Notes: a model not told the origin generated them from the sequence alone. A stretch of DNA of 64,000 bases from Gilliamella sp. wkB112 (GCF_001690685.1 NZ_LZGL01000009.1:62001-126000), one strand, 5' to 3'; counted from the first letter of the stretch, positions 19,752-29,504 are shown. Program-made: numbers and translations.

Positions 19752-20043
19752 TGTGCGTGGTACAACGTGTTTAATACGATCTGTCCTGAATATTTCTCCA
19801 TCAGTACGTTTTTGCGATGATCAACTGTTTGGCGATAAAATCAGCAACTAATGAATTATCAATGCAGTCACTAGAAAATAACATGGCTGTTAGCAGCTTA
19901 TCAATCTTTACCCCCAAACAAGGCTTAATGTTTGTTTGCTCTCTCCCTTATAATTTTCATAAGTGAGTTATTTACCTTTAGTCGCAAAAATCTTACGAAC
20001 GCTATGCCAACCGCCAATATACTTATCAAACTGTCATTTGCCG
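19752..20043 (-). other. Degenerate sequence upstream of the 73-residue frame
   Basis: Three short coding-like stretches in different frames on the minus strand (for example DKYIGGWHSVRKIFATKGK, then KIDKLLTAMLFSSDCIDN) are separated by stops. This suggests the wreck of a former gene that I cannot name. Confidence 0.35.
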
Positions 20044-21372
20044 TTAGTTTGTTTTCGGATCACTATTTGTTTTTATCTTATATTCACTTAATACTATCTG
20101 TGCGACTTTATCTATCTCTGGAAATAATGATGCTCTGTGAATACCTAACTGTTTTAGCTCACTAACAATTTTTTGTTTATATTTACCTTTTATAATGATA
20201 TTAATTTTATGTTTGCCTCTAGAACCTTTCTTAGCCGCTTTAAATTGAAAGTGTTGCTTTGGTGGCTCTATCTTAGTTTTTTTTGAGTCTGCAAATCCAA
20301 ACAACAAAAATGCACCATTCTGACTAATGATTCTAGGATTATTTAGTTTTGGTTTTACACAAAATACAGAAGTCAGATCAGCTGGTTTTATATTTTCATG
20401 AATAAAATAAACTTTTTCCTCTTGGATAAGATGTTTGAATTTTATATCTTCTTTAAAACAATATTCTCTACTCCACTTTTCCCATAAATTTACAAATTGT
20501 TTTAAGAAATTAACAATTTCTTCTGAAGTTTTTGAAGTTTCAGAATTATCATAATTAAACAATTTATCGAAATTTTCTTCATGTTTATTAAGTTTATCTT
20601 CGAATTGAACTATCTTATCTAATAGTATATTTACTCTACGATTTTGATTTCTTCCCAAAAATCCCTTTTTATTACCCACACAATTATGAAGTTCTATTAA
20701 TTTACTAAGTTCATCAAATATTTCTTTAGCTAAATTTATGTATGTTGATGGCTCACAATCCACTATAGATCTTATTTTTTTTAATAATTGATTATAATAA
20801 CTATGAAAATATGTATAAGTTACATCTATTCTCGCTAGATTACTTAAAATAGTAACTGTATCACTGTTATAATTTCTTATTTGTTTATTCGGTATATCGT
20901 AAATTGTAACAGCCCCGTCTTCATCTTTATTAACGTTACCATAATGGTTAACACAGGCAAAATACAAAGCAACTAATGGATTACTTGTTACATCTAAAAG
21001 TCGTGTTGGGAATTCATAATGTTGCATCATTACAAGATGCTCAAATGTATTTTTACATGAACTAAATTGTTCAGGAAATCTTGATACAAGGTCATAGAAC
21101 ATTTTGTGTTCATATTTTATATATGGATCATAAATAATTCGTTTACCATTTTTTTTAATTTCTGAAACTTTGTCTTTAGGAGATCTATAAATTGAGGGAT
21201 AATCTATCTCAAGATATTCAGTTTTACTTAACCCTCTATAAAACCTTTCTATTTGTTTTTCTTTTTTTGTTTTGTTTATTGGCTTGACTTCATTTTGTAA
21301 AACATACAAAAAATCTGCAACACAAGTTATTTCTTGAGTATTAGTCACTTCATTCGGATTTGTATTTTCCAT
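20044..21372 (-). CDS. FRG-domain protein
   Basis: The 442-residue protein carries an FRG domain in its first part. It has the name motif at residues 45-47 (YRG, where others have FRG), and further on MQHYEFPTRLLDVTSNPLVA (116-135), which is the core of this domain. The remainder is charged and has no recognised fold. FRG-domain proteins occur in islands and phages, and their chemistry is unsettled. A GGTAG ribosome site precedes the ATG. Being in a tRNA-linked island beside duplicated membrane proteins makes a defence or conflict role possible, but this is inference. Confidence 0.75.
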   Translation of the reverse strand: MENTNPNEVTNTQEITCVADFLYVLQNEVKPINKTKKEKQIERFYRGLSKTEYLEIDYPSIYRSPKDKVSEIKKNGKRIIYDPYIKYEHKMFYDLVSRFPEQFSSCKNTFEHLVMMQHYEFPTRLLDVTSNPLVALYFACVNHYGNVNKDEDGAVTIYDIPNKQIRNYNSDTVTILSNLARIDVTYTYFHSYYNQLLKKIRSIVDCEPSTYINLAKEIFDELSKLIELHNCVGNKKGFLGRNQNRRVNILLDKIVQFEDKLNKHEENFDKLFNYDNSETSKTSEEIVNFLKQFVNLWEKWSREYCFKEDIKFKHLIQEEKVYFIHENIKPADLTSVFCVKPKLNNPRIISQNGAFLLFGFADSKKTKIEPPKQHFQFKAAKKGSRGKHKINIIIKGKYKQKIVSELKQLGIHRASLFPEIDKVAQIVLSEYKIKTNSDPKTN

Positions 21373-21587
21373 GAAAATCTACCTATTGGAATTCTCCCTG
21401 TCTCAAGAAAATGCAATTGCTTGATCGATTTTGTTGAGTTTCACTTTATAACATATGTATAAGATATACAAAATTACAATTAATTAGTAATTATATTTAA
21501 CTATAAGTCAAAATCATTTTATAACCTAATACGTTTATTTACTAAAATAAAAAACAATAAAAAATGATAATTCATCTAATAGTGCCC

Positions 21588-21650
21588 TATCTTATTATTT
21601 AATAATTTTTCTTACTGATAAATTATATATTCATAGTGAAAAGTATAAAT
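21588..21650 (+). repeat. Direct repeat arm, copy 2 (partner 16461-16522)
   Basis: Matches the first arm as described there. The sequence just before it (21530-21600) also resembles the region next to the tRNA-Ile2 3' end (22570-22640): both read TTTATTTACTAAAAT and then, after a spacer, (T)GGTGGCCCCTA or AGTGCCCTA. This looks like a decayed attachment site. Confidence 0.55.
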
Positions 21651-21736
21651 TATTTTTATTCAAAATACCTGCTTGGGAATGTTCAAATATTCAAATCAAA
21701 GCCCATTCACTGAATGGGCTTGAGTTTGATAAAGCA
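21645..21736. repeat. 92-bp flank repeat, copy B
   Basis: Partner of 18911-19002. It contains the hairpin AAGCCCATT...AATGGGCTT at 21699-21721, just downstream of membrane-protein gene B. Confidence 0.8.
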
Positions 21737-21750
21737 TTATTTTTTTAGAG

Positions 21751-22092
21751 TTATAGAAATACAGAACTAAGTACATAAATACTTATCAAAAGCACAAAGA
21801 TCGAATAGATGAAATTTAAAATTGAAATAATAAATGCTATAACACCCCAAAAAGTAATTTTTTTATTCCTTAAAATGAAAAAAATACCTGATGTAACCAT
21901 AGCTGAAATTATAAATTTAATCACAATAACTATGGCTACGGTAATTAATGTCACTCTTAATGACTGTATTCCATATTGAGTAATTACTTCTGCAATAATT
22001 TCAGATGGTAATATGCAACCTAGTATAAGAAATCCCCAAAACGTTACAGCTAGGCTTAGTTCTCCTTTAACTAATCTCTTAAATATATTCAT
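21751..22092 (-). CDS. Small membrane protein, paralogue B
   Basis: 113 residues. It starts MNIFKRLVKGELSLAVTFWG and has three or four membrane helices and the family segment SGIFFILRNKKITFWGVIAF. It is clearly homologous to paralogue A and to the frameshifted copy. The conserved pieces are the N-terminus and the third quarter, while the second quarter is unrelated. It has a weak ribosome site. The gene is bracketed by the near-identical flank repeats 21645-21736 and 22109-22194. Confidence 0.62.
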   Translation of the reverse strand: MNIFKRLVKGELSLAVTFWGFLILGCILPSEIIAEVITQYGIQSLRVTLITVAIVIVIKFIISAMVTSGIFFILRNKKITFWGVIAFIISILNFIYSIFVLLISIYVLSSVFL

Positions 22093-22108
22093 ATAAATTT
22101 ATCGCACA

Positions 22109-22194
22109 TAAATAAAACACACTATACAGCCAAATAAATTATTCACAAACTTATTTACGAGTGAGTTTTTGAATAATGACAGATCGGAAAGACG
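22109..22194. repeat. 86-bp flank repeat, upstream arm B
   Basis: Partner of 19381-19466, immediately upstream of paralogue B. Confidence 0.8.
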
Positions 22195-22295
22195 GCATAT
22201 CCTAAATCTTATTACCCTATTTTAAATTTTTCACAAAAAACAAAAAGAGTTATCAAAAATAGTAAGACCTACACAGCTATATCAGAAAAACAAAA

Positions 22296-22442
22296 TCAAA
22301 TCACATTCAAACGCCATAATTTAGCACCAGTTGGCTTTATTAATAAAAAAAGACCTTTACCATCAGACAATTGGTATTGTTTCACTTGAGGTTTAGATGA
22401 CTGAATTTGTTTACCAGTTAATGGTTTTACTACTCTAGCCAT
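22296..22442 (-). pseudogene. Integrase N-terminal stub (P4-type tyrosine recombinase)
   Basis: From ATG at 22442 the frame encodes 48 residues beginning MARVVKPLTGKQIQSSKP and continuing through YQLSDGKGLFLLIKPTG to KLWRLNVI, then a stop. This is the DUF4102 N-terminal arm-binding domain of P4-type integrases, which are normally about 400 residues long. The catalytic domain is absent. A GAGGTGA ribosome site precedes it. Its place about 190 bases from the 3' end of the tRNA-Ile2 gene is the normal place for such an integrase, so it marks a tRNA-targeted island that has lost its mobility. Confidence 0.8.
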
Positions 22443-22626
22443 GCATCACCTCATTTTTAGTAATACATTTTTTATTGTCTATGATTTGTATTACTAAATA
22501 TATTACTAAAATCGGTAATAACAGCCAAATTAACACGAATGGAAATGAACAATAAACATGCTTTACTTTATATAAATAAATGATTTTATTTACTAAAATG
22601 AAAAGTGATAAAAGGTGATAAAACAT
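22435..22626 (-). CDS. Possible 63-residue membrane peptide
   Basis: The frame begins five bases from the tRNA 3' end and its stop codon overlaps the integrase start. It has one strong hydrophobic segment (VLIWLLLPILVIYLVIQI). It could be the leader region of the integrase rather than a gene. Confidence 0.3.
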   Translation of the reverse strand: MFYHLLSLFILVNKIIYLYKVKHVYCSFPFVLIWLLLPILVIYLVIQIIDNKKCITKNEVMHG

Positions 22627-22630
22627 TTAA

Positions 22631-22707
22631 TGGTGGCCCCTACTGGACTTGAACCAGTGACCAATCGATTATGAGTCGACTGCTCTGACCAACTGAGCTA
22701 AGGGGCC
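22631..22707 (-). tRNA. tRNA-Ile2 (CAU anticodon)
   Basis: A 77-base cloverleaf starts GGCCCCTTAGCTCAG and ends with an encoded CCA. The anticodon is CAT. Acceptor and D-arm sequences match the E. coli ileX/ileY type rather than either methionine tRNA, so the C is expected to become lysidine and read AUA. Its 3' end faces the accessory island, and the gene acts as an integration target. Confidence 0.93.
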
Positions 22708-22926
22708 TCGGTGAGGAGTGCTACTGAGTTAGTAGGCTTGTGATTATAATAGAGTTAATTAGATTTTGCTATAGTTAATTATTAAATTCGATTAATTTGC
22801 TTATTTCTTAAACGCTAATTAATTAGATTTTAATCTGCCACAATAACTGATATTTTTTAATGAATTAACCTGATACAATAGATTAGGTTATAATAATTAT
22901 TCGTTGTTTATGGTTGAGGAAATATT

Positions 22927-23286
22927 ATGTCTATCAAAAAAATATTATTTATAAGTGTAGCTGTTTCAACTGCGCTACTCTTAAACGCTTGTAGTAGCTC
23001 TCAATATCAACCTACTGCTGCAGGTAGTAAAGTTCAGTTTGTTGATACTAAACCCGCAGCTACTTGCCAGCTTTTAGGTAAAGCCGAAGGCCGTCGTGGT
23101 ACCTTCTTTTCTGGTCAAAAAACTCATAGTGAACTTATCCGTGATGCTGCAACTGACTTAATGAATAAAGCAGCCGCTATGGGTGGTAATGTTATTTATG
23201 ACGCCCAAGATGCATCAATGAAATACCTTTCAGATGTAGCACCAACAGATGCGGTAATGGTTGGTGATGTTTATCGTTGCAACTAA
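22927..23286 (+). CDS. DUF4156 lipoprotein
   Basis: A 119-residue lipoprotein with the lipobox LNAC near residue 22. The mature part has CQLLGKAEG and NKAAAMGGNVIYD, which match the DUF4156 family (E. coli YjeI type), and a final cysteine (VYRCN). Function unknown. A GAGGAAAT ribosome site is present. It is followed at once by a bidirectional terminator shared with serC. Confidence 0.82.
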   Translation: MSIKKILFISVAVSTALLLNACSSSQYQPTAAGSKVQFVDTKPAATCQLLGKAEGRRGTFFSGQKTHSELIRDAATDLMNKAAAMGGNVIYDAQDASMKYLSDVAPTDAVMVGDVYRCN

Positions 23287-23300
23287 GTTTTAACTATATA

Positions 23301-23330
23301 AAAAAAGGGAATTTTATTTCCCTTTTTTTA
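23301..23330. terminator. Bidirectional terminator between the lipoprotein gene and serC
   Basis: The stem AAAAAAAGGGAA/TTCCCTTTTTTT has A- and T-runs on both sides and sits between two convergent genes. Confidence 0.85.
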
Positions 23331-23340
23331 TTTATTCTTA

Positions 23341-24426
23341 TTAACCATTCTGTTTTTCAAATTGTTTCATAAAGTCAATTAAGTAATTCACTCCATCAAG
23401 ATCCATGGCATTATAAATTGATGCTCTCATTCCTCCAGCAATTCTGTGACCTTTAATCCCAATAATATTAGCTTTAGTTGCCTCACTAACAAATAATTTA
23501 TCCAGATCTTCATTAGGTGAAAGGAAAGTAACATTCATAATAGAACGGTTGGCCTTGGCGACCATATTATGGTAAAAATCAGAGTGATCGATAAAATCAT
23601 ACAACAATTTAGCTTTAGCTTGATTACGCTGTTGCATAGCCTCTAATCCACCTAAATTTTTAATCCATTTAAATACTAATCCTGATATATACCAAGCAAA
23701 TGTAGGTGGCGTATTAAACATAGAATCGTGATCCATTAGGATCTTATAGTCTAAAACTGAAGGTAATATTTGTTGCGCATAACCTATCAGATCATCACGA
23801 ACAATTACGATGGTAATTCCGGATGGACCAATATTTTTTTGCGCACCGGCATAAATAATACCATAACGACTAACATCAATAGGCTGCGATAAAATACAAG
23901 ATGATAAATCCGCAACTACTGTTTTATTAACAAAATTTGGTTGTTCAAATATCTCTATTCCATCAATAGTTTCATTAGGGCAATAATGAACATAGGCTGA
24001 ATCATTATTTAATTGCCATTCAGACATTGGTTTAACAGTTACCAAACCATTTTTTTTAATAATCACATCTTGTTGAATTACAGTGCAATACTTAGCAGCT
24101 TCTTTAGCCGCACACAAACTCCAATAACCACTATTAATATAGTCTGCACTAGTTTTATTGCCTAATATATTTAATGGAACTGCGGCAAATTGAGCTCTAG
24201 CTCCACCTTGGCAAAATAGAATTTTATAATTAGCGGGCACATTTAAAATATCGCGAAGATTATTGGTTGCTTCAATTGCGTAAGCATCAAAATCCTTGCC
24301 CCTATGGCTTAACTCCATAACGGATGCACCCGTGTTTTGCCAATCTAATAATTCGGTTTGTACCTGTTTTAATACGTCAGCAGGTAACTTTGCAGGACCA
24401 GCACTAAAGTTGTAACTTTTATTCAT
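23341..24426 (-). CDS. serC: Phosphoserine aminotransferase
   Basis: SerC is a PLP enzyme that converts 3-phosphohydroxypyruvate to phosphoserine in serine synthesis and also acts in pyridoxal phosphate synthesis. The 361 residues match the family (362 in E. coli). Motifs include [10 protein letters not shown] at the start, [15 protein letters not shown], and [12 protein letters not shown] with the PLP-binding lysine. In many gammaproteobacteria serC is followed by aroA; here a terminator follows. A copy of the dispersed motif (24501-24541) lies about 75 bases upstream. Confidence 0.96.
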   Translation of the reverse strand: MNKSYNFSAGPAKLPADVLKQVQTELLDWQNTGASVMELSHRGKDFDAYAIEATNNLRDILNVPANYKILFCQGGARAQFAAVPLNILGNKTSADYINSGYWSLCAAKEAAKYCTVIQQDVIIKKNGLVTVKPMSEWQLNNDSAYVHYCPNETIDGIEIFEQPNFVNKTVVADLSSCILSQPIDVSRYGIIYAGAQKNIGPSGITIVIVRDDLIGYAQQILPSVLDYKILMDHDSMFNTPPTFAWYISGLVFKWIKNLGGLEAMQQRNQAKAKLLYDFIDHSDFYHNMVAKANRSIMNVTFLSPNEDLDKLFVSEATKANIIGIKGHRIAGGMRASIYNAMDLDGVNYLIDFMKQFEKQNG

Positions 24427-24500
24427 TTGGATTCACTTTATTTCATTTAAAACAGAAATGTATTTTTACATTGTCGAACAAGATATACAATCAGATTTTT

Positions 24501-24541
24501 GTAAAAATGTTTCAGGAGCGCTATACGTTTTAGTATAAAAT
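24501..24541 (+). repeat. Dispersed intergenic motif, copy 2
   Basis: Shares ATGTTTCAGG and TATACGTTTTAGTATA with the copies at 4524 and 56335. It lies between argH and serC and its end overlaps the T-run of the argH terminator. Confidence 0.6.
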
Positions 24542-24559
24542 GCCGACTAGAATCGGCAT
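24540..24559 (-). terminator. argH terminator
   Basis: On the minus strand ATGCCGA and TCGGCAT form a 7-base stem followed by TTTTAT, 13 bases after the argH stop. Confidence 0.75.
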
Positions 24560-24571
24560 AATTAGATAGCA

Positions 24572-25948
24572 TTAAATTAATAACTGCTGTTTTGCTAACT
24601 TTATAGCTGATTTAACTTGCTCAGGTGACACTCCACCTTTGGCCGAACGTTTAACCAAACATGAATTTAATGATAAAATTGAATAAACATCATTTTCAAT
24701 TACAGGACTATAAGCTTTTAATTCATCTAAAGTTAACTCTTCTAGAGCTTTTTGTTTGGCAATCGCACCAACTACTGCTTCCCCCACAATATGGTGTGCT
24801 TCTCTAAATGGAATACCTTTAGCAACTAGGTAATCAGCAAGTTCGGTCGCATTGGCATACCCCTGTTTGGCTGCTTGTTGGCAAGCATCAGTATTAATCT
24901 TAATATCCTCAAGAACTAAGGCTGCCATAGCTAAGCATTCATGCCAAGTATCCAATGCATCAAATAAGTGTTCTTTATCTTCTTGTAAATCTTTATTATA
25001 AGCAAGAGGTAAGCCTTTAAAGGTGACAAGTGCGCCAGTTAATGCACCAACCACTCGCCCTACTTTTCCACGAATAAGTTCTAAAGCATCGGGATTCTTC
25101 TTTTGAGGCATTAATGATGATCCAGAAGTAACACGATCGGAAAGCTCAACAAAATTAGCTTCACCGCTATTAAAAATAATTAAATCTTCGGCAAATCGTG
25201 ATAAATGGGTCATGCTGATTGCCGCATTATTTAAGAGCTCAAGTACATGGTCTCGATCGGAAACCGCATCTAAACTATTATTAGTAGCTGAAGCAAAACC
25301 AAGCCAAGTGGCTAACTGTTCACGATCCATCAGGTATGCCGTACCAGCTAGAGCACCACTACCTAACGGGCTGACATCTAAACGTTTTAATGTGTCTTGT
25401 AAACGATTGGTATCACGCGTTAACATCTCATAATAGGCAAGGCACCAATGCGCAAAGGTAATTGGTTGTGCTCGTTGTAAATGGGTATATCCCGGCATAA
25501 CCGCATCTTGGTGTTGCTCTGCTGTAATAACCAGTGATTGACGTAACTGATGAATAGTATCAATCAACAGCTTAATTTCTTCTTTACACCATAATTTAAG
25601 ATCGGTAGTCGATTGATCATTACGGCTGCGGCCAGTATGTAATTTTTTACCTAAATCTCCCACTTTTTCAATCAGTTTTTGCTCAACCCAACTATGAATA
25701 TCTTCCGCATCACTTTGTAAAATTTGCTGTGGATTTTGTTGAACTAGATTGAGTAATTCATTCAAAGCTTGTTCTAATTTTCGTTGTTCATCGTGAGATA
25801 AAACATTAACGGTAACTAGTGCCTTAGACCAAGCAATAGAACCAATAATATCTTGTTTTGCCAGCCGATAATCAAAGCGTAATGAATCATTAAAATGTTT
25901 GAACCGCTGATCTGCTGCTTGACTAAAACGCCCACCCCATAATGCCAT
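24572..25948 (-). CDS. argH: Argininosuccinate lyase
   Basis: ArgH splits argininosuccinate into arginine and fumarate, the last step of arginine synthesis. Its 458 residues match the family (457 in E. coli). It begins [10 protein letters not shown] and carries HTGRSRNDQ, the [11 protein letters not shown] stretch and the fumarase-superfamily signature [12 protein letters not shown] with its catalytic serine. It is the last gene of argC-argB-argG-argH and is separated from argG by a terminator-like hairpin, so it may also have its own promoter. Confidence 0.96.
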   Translation of the reverse strand: MALWGGRFSQAADQRFKHFNDSLRFDYRLAKQDIIGSIAWSKALVTVNVLSHDEQRKLEQALNELLNLVQQNPQQILQSDAEDIHSWVEQKLIEKVGDLGKKLHTGRSRNDQSTTDLKLWCKEEIKLLIDTIHQLRQSLVITAEQHQDAVMPGYTHLQRAQPITFAHWCLAYYEMLTRDTNRLQDTLKRLDVSPLGSGALAGTAYLMDREQLATWLGFASATNNSLDAVSDRDHVLELLNNAAISMTHLSRFAEDLIIFNSGEANFVELSDRVTSGSSLMPQKKNPDALELIRGKVGRVVGALTGALVTFKGLPLAYNKDLQEDKEHLFDALDTWHECLAMAALVLEDIKINTDACQQAAKQGYANATELADYLVAKGIPFREAHHIVGEAVVGAIAKQKALEELTLDELKAYSPVIENDVYSILSLNSCLVKRSAKGGVSPEQVKSAIKLAKQQLLI

Positions 25949-26051
25949 AATTACCTCAAATATTATTTAACTAATCTTCAATGATTTATTTGTATCATTT
26001 TTTTTAAATTTATCATATAGCCATACCCAATAGCTATTTATAATACTAAAA

Positions 26052-26082
26052 AATATATACAGGCTCATCACCTGTATATATT
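26052..26082 (-). terminator. Hairpin after argG
   Basis: On the minus strand, 12-base arms starting AATATATACAGG surround a 7-base loop and are followed by TTTTTT, 35 bases after argG. It would separate argH from the genes upstream. Confidence 0.75.
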
Positions 26083-26116
26083 GGTACTTCTTTAGTCTTT
26101 CTATGACTATTAGAAA

Positions 26117-27412
26117 TTATTTTTTCTTCTTGGTTGTTGTCTTGGTTTTAGCAACTGTTTTTTTGGCTGATGTTGTTACTTTTTTGCTGGATTTTTTTTG
26201 CTTTTCTTCGTTCAATGCGCGGATCCGTGATGACAACGAAAATAGACGAATAAATCCACCAGCATGACTATGGTCGTAAACTTCATCTTCACCAAAAGTA
26301 GCAAACTCTTCACTATATAAACTATTTGGTGATTTTTTCTGTACCGCTGTCGCATTACCTTTGTAGAGTTTAACCACTACTTCACCGGTCATGTCTTCTG
26401 CTAATACGTCAGCCGCGGCTTGTAAAGAACGACGATAAGGTGCAAACCAACGTCCATCATAAACAACATAAGCCATTTCTAAACCAAGTTGTTCTCGCCA
26501 TTTAAAACTATCTCGATCTAAAATTAATTGTTCTAAACCACGTAATGCTGTCATTATAATAGTGCCACCAGGAGTTTCATAACAACCTCGTGATTTGATA
26601 CCTACAAGACGGTTTTCAATGATATCAACTCGACCAACACCATGTTTAGCACCAATTTTGTTTAAGGTAGCAACACAGTTATAAGGTGATAATTTTTTGC
26701 CATTAACTGAAACAACTTCCCCTTTTTCGATACCAATAGTTACGAGTTCTGGTTTATTAGGGGCATCTTCTGGCGCAACAGTCCAAGCCCAACAATCAGC
26801 ATTAGCTTGGTTCCAAGTACTTTCTAGCACACCACCTTCGGTAGAAATATGCCATGCATTTTCATCGCGACTATAAATTTTTTCTACAGTTGCAGTAGTT
26901 GGAATTTTGCGAACTTTTAAGTAATCAATTAAGGCTTCACGTGAACGTAAATTCCATTCACGCCAAGGCGCAATAACTTTGAGTTGAGGTGCTAACGCTG
27001 TGTAGGTGGTTTCAAAACGAACTTGGTCATTACCTTTACCAGTTGCACCATGGCATAGTGTATCAGCACCAACTTCTAAAGCATATTCAACTTGAGCTTT
27101 AGCTATAATTGGCCGTGCCATCGAAGTACCTAGGTAATATGTTCCTTCATACAAAGCACCAGTTTTTAATACAGGGTATACATAATCTTTAACAAACTCT
27201 TCACGTAAATCTACAACTTTGCAAGCTACAGCTCCGGACGCTTTAGCTTTTTTCTCAACATCTTTTAATTCTTTAGGATCTTGCCCTACATTTGCCACTA
27301 ATGCATAGACTTCACAACCACCATAATTTTCTTTTAACCATGGAATGATTGCTGATGTATCCAAACCGCCTGAATAAGCTAAAACTACTTTTTTGGTTCC
27401 ACTCTTTTTCAT
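26117..27412 (-). CDS. argG: Argininosuccinate synthase with Lys-rich tail
   Basis: ArgG joins citrulline and aspartate using ATP. The enzyme is the short, Vibrio-like type (about 404 residues) rather than the longer E. coli type. It has the P-loop-like [12 protein letters not shown] near the start, [25 protein letters not shown] and a core that ends [14 protein letters not shown] tail of about 25 residues follows, made almost wholly of Lys, Thr, Ser, Ala and Val and ending KKKK, which resembles a histone-H1-like basic tail. The start is supported by homology at the N-terminus. It lies between argB and argH. Confidence 0.95.
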   Translation of the reverse strand: MKKSGTKKVVLAYSGGLDTSAIIPWLKENYGGCEVYALVANVGQDPKELKDVEKKAKASGAVACKVVDLREEFVKDYVYPVLKTGALYEGTYYLGTSMARPIIAKAQVEYALEVGADTLCHGATGKGNDQVRFETTYTALAPQLKVIAPWREWNLRSREALIDYLKVRKIPTTATVEKIYSRDENAWHISTEGGVLESTWNQANADCWAWTVAPEDAPNKPELVTIGIEKGEVVSVNGKKLSPYNCVATLNKIGAKHGVGRVDIIENRLVGIKSRGCYETPGGTIIMTALRGLEQLILDRDSFKWREQLGLEMAYVVYDGRWFAPYRRSLQAAADVLAEDMTGEVVVKLYKGNATAVQKKSPNSLYSEEFATFGEDEVYDHSHAGGFIRLFSLSSRIRALNEEKQKKSSKKVTTSAKKTVAKTKTTTKKKK

Positions 27413-27506
27413 GTTATACCCTTTTTTAATTTACTTACGATAAATAAATATGTTACCGATTTTTTTCAACTAAATTAACTGGTTTAATATACTTATGGAA
27501 TTACAT

Positions 27507-28286
27507 TTAAGCAATAATTCTTGTGCCAGTTATTCCCGATTTTCCGTCAAATAATTCAAGTAGCTTATCATCTTCTTTCCAACTAGCGATATCTATTGAA
27601 CGGCCTAAAGCTTTTGCTGCTTCAAAGGCTGATTTAACTTTAACAATCATGCCATCAGTAATTACCCCTTCGGCTATGAGTTGATCTGCTTGTGATTCAG
27701 TCAAAGATTCTATTAGTTGTTTGTTGGCATCTAATACACCAACAACATCTGATAATAAGATTAAATCTGCATTTAAAGTTTTTGCTAAAGCGACCGCAGC
27801 ATGATCAGCATTAACATTCATCATTTGCCCTTCTTGACTAATACCAATTGAACTAATAATCGGTAAATAACCTGAGTTAAGTAATAAGTTGATTAATGTT
27901 GGATCGCCAGCTTTAGCCTCACCGACATAACCTAATTCTTCTGAAATTTGTTTAACTTCTACACTATCACCATCCGCTAAACAAAGCCCAACGCCGGCAA
28001 TACCTTGTTTTTTAGCTTCTGATAATAATTTAGTATTAGAACTGCCAGCTAAGCTACCTACTATCACATCTATTTGATCTGCTGGGGTAACTCGCAAACC
28101 ATTACGCCGAACCACCGGTAATGACAATCTATCCATCAATGAATCAACTATGCTGCCTCCACCATGAACAATAACTAAATGGCGCTGATGATTTTTTTTG
28201 TATTCATTAATAACAACAAATAGCTTAGTTAAAGCATCTTTATTATCGAGTAAAACACCGCCAAGCTTAATAATTAATGGTTTCAT
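27507..28286 (-). CDS. argB: Acetylglutamate kinase
   Basis: ArgB phosphorylates N-acetylglutamate, the second step of arginine synthesis. Its 259 residues match the E. coli enzyme (258), the short form that usually lacks arginine feedback inhibition. Motifs: [28 protein letters not shown] and [11 protein letters not shown]. It lies 95 bases downstream of argC. Confidence 0.96.
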   Translation of the reverse strand: MKPLIIKLGGVLLDNKDALTKLFVVINEYKKNHQRHLVIVHGGGSIVDSLMDRLSLPVVRRNGLRVTPADQIDVIVGSLAGSSNTKLLSEAKKQGIAGVGLCLADGDSVEVKQISEELGYVGEAKAGDPTLINLLLNSGYLPIISSIGISQEGQMMNVNADHAAVALAKTLNADLILLSDVVGVLDANKQLIESLTESQADQLIAEGVITDGMIVKVKSAFEAAKALGRSIDIASWKEDDKLLELFDGKSGITGTRIIA

Positions 28287-28381
28287 TTTTAATTCCTATC
28301 AATTAATTTGAATTTATTCCAACTAAATTCTTTAATACATCATTTTTTAGTTAATTCAGATTTGAATCGTTAAACTATGTT

Positions 28382-29392
28382 TTACAGTAATGCTGTAGTT
28401 TCATCATAACCAAAGCGAATATTCATGCATTGTATTGCTTGTGCAGCAGCACCTTTAAGCAAATTATCTTCAACCGAAATTAGAATTAAATTACGATCTT
28501 TAAGTACGAAGCCAATATCACAATAAGGTAAACCTATGACCGATTTTAATGCAGGCCAATCTTTTTCATAAACTCGGACTAACGGTTTATCTTGGTAATA
28601 TTTATTTAGTGCAGCACTAATATCATTAGCGGAAACACCCTCTTTCACTCGACAAGTAATCGTTGCATGAATGCCTTGTTTGAAACAACCTAAATGAGGA
28701 TTAAAAATAACTTCTTGCCCTAAATGATTGGCAATTTCTGGTTGATGTCGATGAGTAAATAAACCATAAGCATGTACACTAACTTCACAAAAAAGATTAT
28801 TAAACGAAGCTTTGCGCCCGGCACCACTTACACCACTTATAGCATTAATAACCGGACATTGAGTTATATCTAATAAATCTTCAGCTATTAATGGTTTCAA
28901 TGGTAATTGTGATGCCGTTGGATAACACCCAGGCACAGCAACAAGCTGAGCTTGTTTTATTTGCTCATAATTCCATTCAGCTAAACCATAAACGGCTTTA
29001 TCTAACCATTGCTGATGTTGATGTGTAAAACCATAATATTGAGTATAAAACGAAGAGGAATTAACACGAAATGCGCCTGATAAATCGAAAACAGTACAGC
29101 CATGCTCTAAAAAATAAGGAGCAATATTATGACTGACAGCATGTTCGGTGGCTAAAAATACAATATCTATATTTTTAATTATCTCTGAATAATCATCGGT
29201 AGCAATAAGCGGTAAATCAACGACACCTTTTAATTGTGGGTGTAAATCATAGTTAGAAATTAGTTTACCAGCATCTTTACTATTTGCCGATACCGTTAAA
29301 GCAATGAGTTCTATTTGTGGATGTTTTTGCAAGTAATAAGCTAATTTAGCTCCTGCATAACCACTCGCTCCAATAACAATAGCATTTAGCAT
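28382..29392 (-). CDS. argC: N-acetyl-gamma-glutamyl-phosphate reductase
   Basis: ArgC reduces acetylglutamyl phosphate to the semialdehyde with NADPH. Its 336 residues match the family (334 in E. coli). It has the Rossmann motif [14 protein letters not shown] at the start and the active-site cysteine in [13 protein letters not shown]. It is the first gene of the arginine cluster and lies downstream of a tandem ArgR operator at 29466-29504. The argE gene, divergent from argC in E. coli, is not here; pepD takes that place. Confidence 0.96.
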   Translation of the reverse strand: MLNAIVIGASGYAGAKLAYYLQKHPQIELIALTVSANSKDAGKLISNYDLHPQLKGVVDLPLIATDDYSEIIKNIDIVFLATEHAVSHNIAPYFLEHGCTVFDLSGAFRVNSSSFYTQYYGFTHQHQQWLDKAVYGLAEWNYEQIKQAQLVAVPGCYPTASQLPLKPLIAEDLLDITQCPVINAISGVSGAGRKASFNNLFCEVSVHAYGLFTHRHQPEIANHLGQEVIFNPHLGCFKQGIHATITCRVKEGVSANDISAALNKYYQDKPLVRVYEKDWPALKSVIGLPYCDIGFVLKDRNLILISVEDNLLKGAAAQAIQCMNIRFGYDETTALL

Positions 29393-29465
29393 AACTATTC
29401 CTATATATTCTCATATATCTATATTCACATATGATAGGTTATTTATTAAATTAACTCAACCATAA

Positions 29466-29504
29466 AATGAATTTTTATTCACTTTTTTTGAATTTATTTT
29501 CAAT
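29466..29504. promoter_or_regulatory. Tandem ARG boxes (ArgR operator) of argC
   Basis: Box 1 contains TGAATTTTTATTCA (29468-29481), a perfect match to TGAATWWWWATTCA. Box 2 contains TGAATTTATTTTCA (29489-29502) with one mismatch. The two are 21 bases apart start to start, i.e. 18-bp boxes with the 3-bp gap known for ArgR hexamer operators. They lie about 75 bases upstream of argC. Confidence 0.85.

Noticed and set aside
29393-29450. Half ARG-box-like TGTGAATA just upstream of argC
   Set aside because: No matching second half at the right spacing; the tandem boxes at 29466-29504 are far better.
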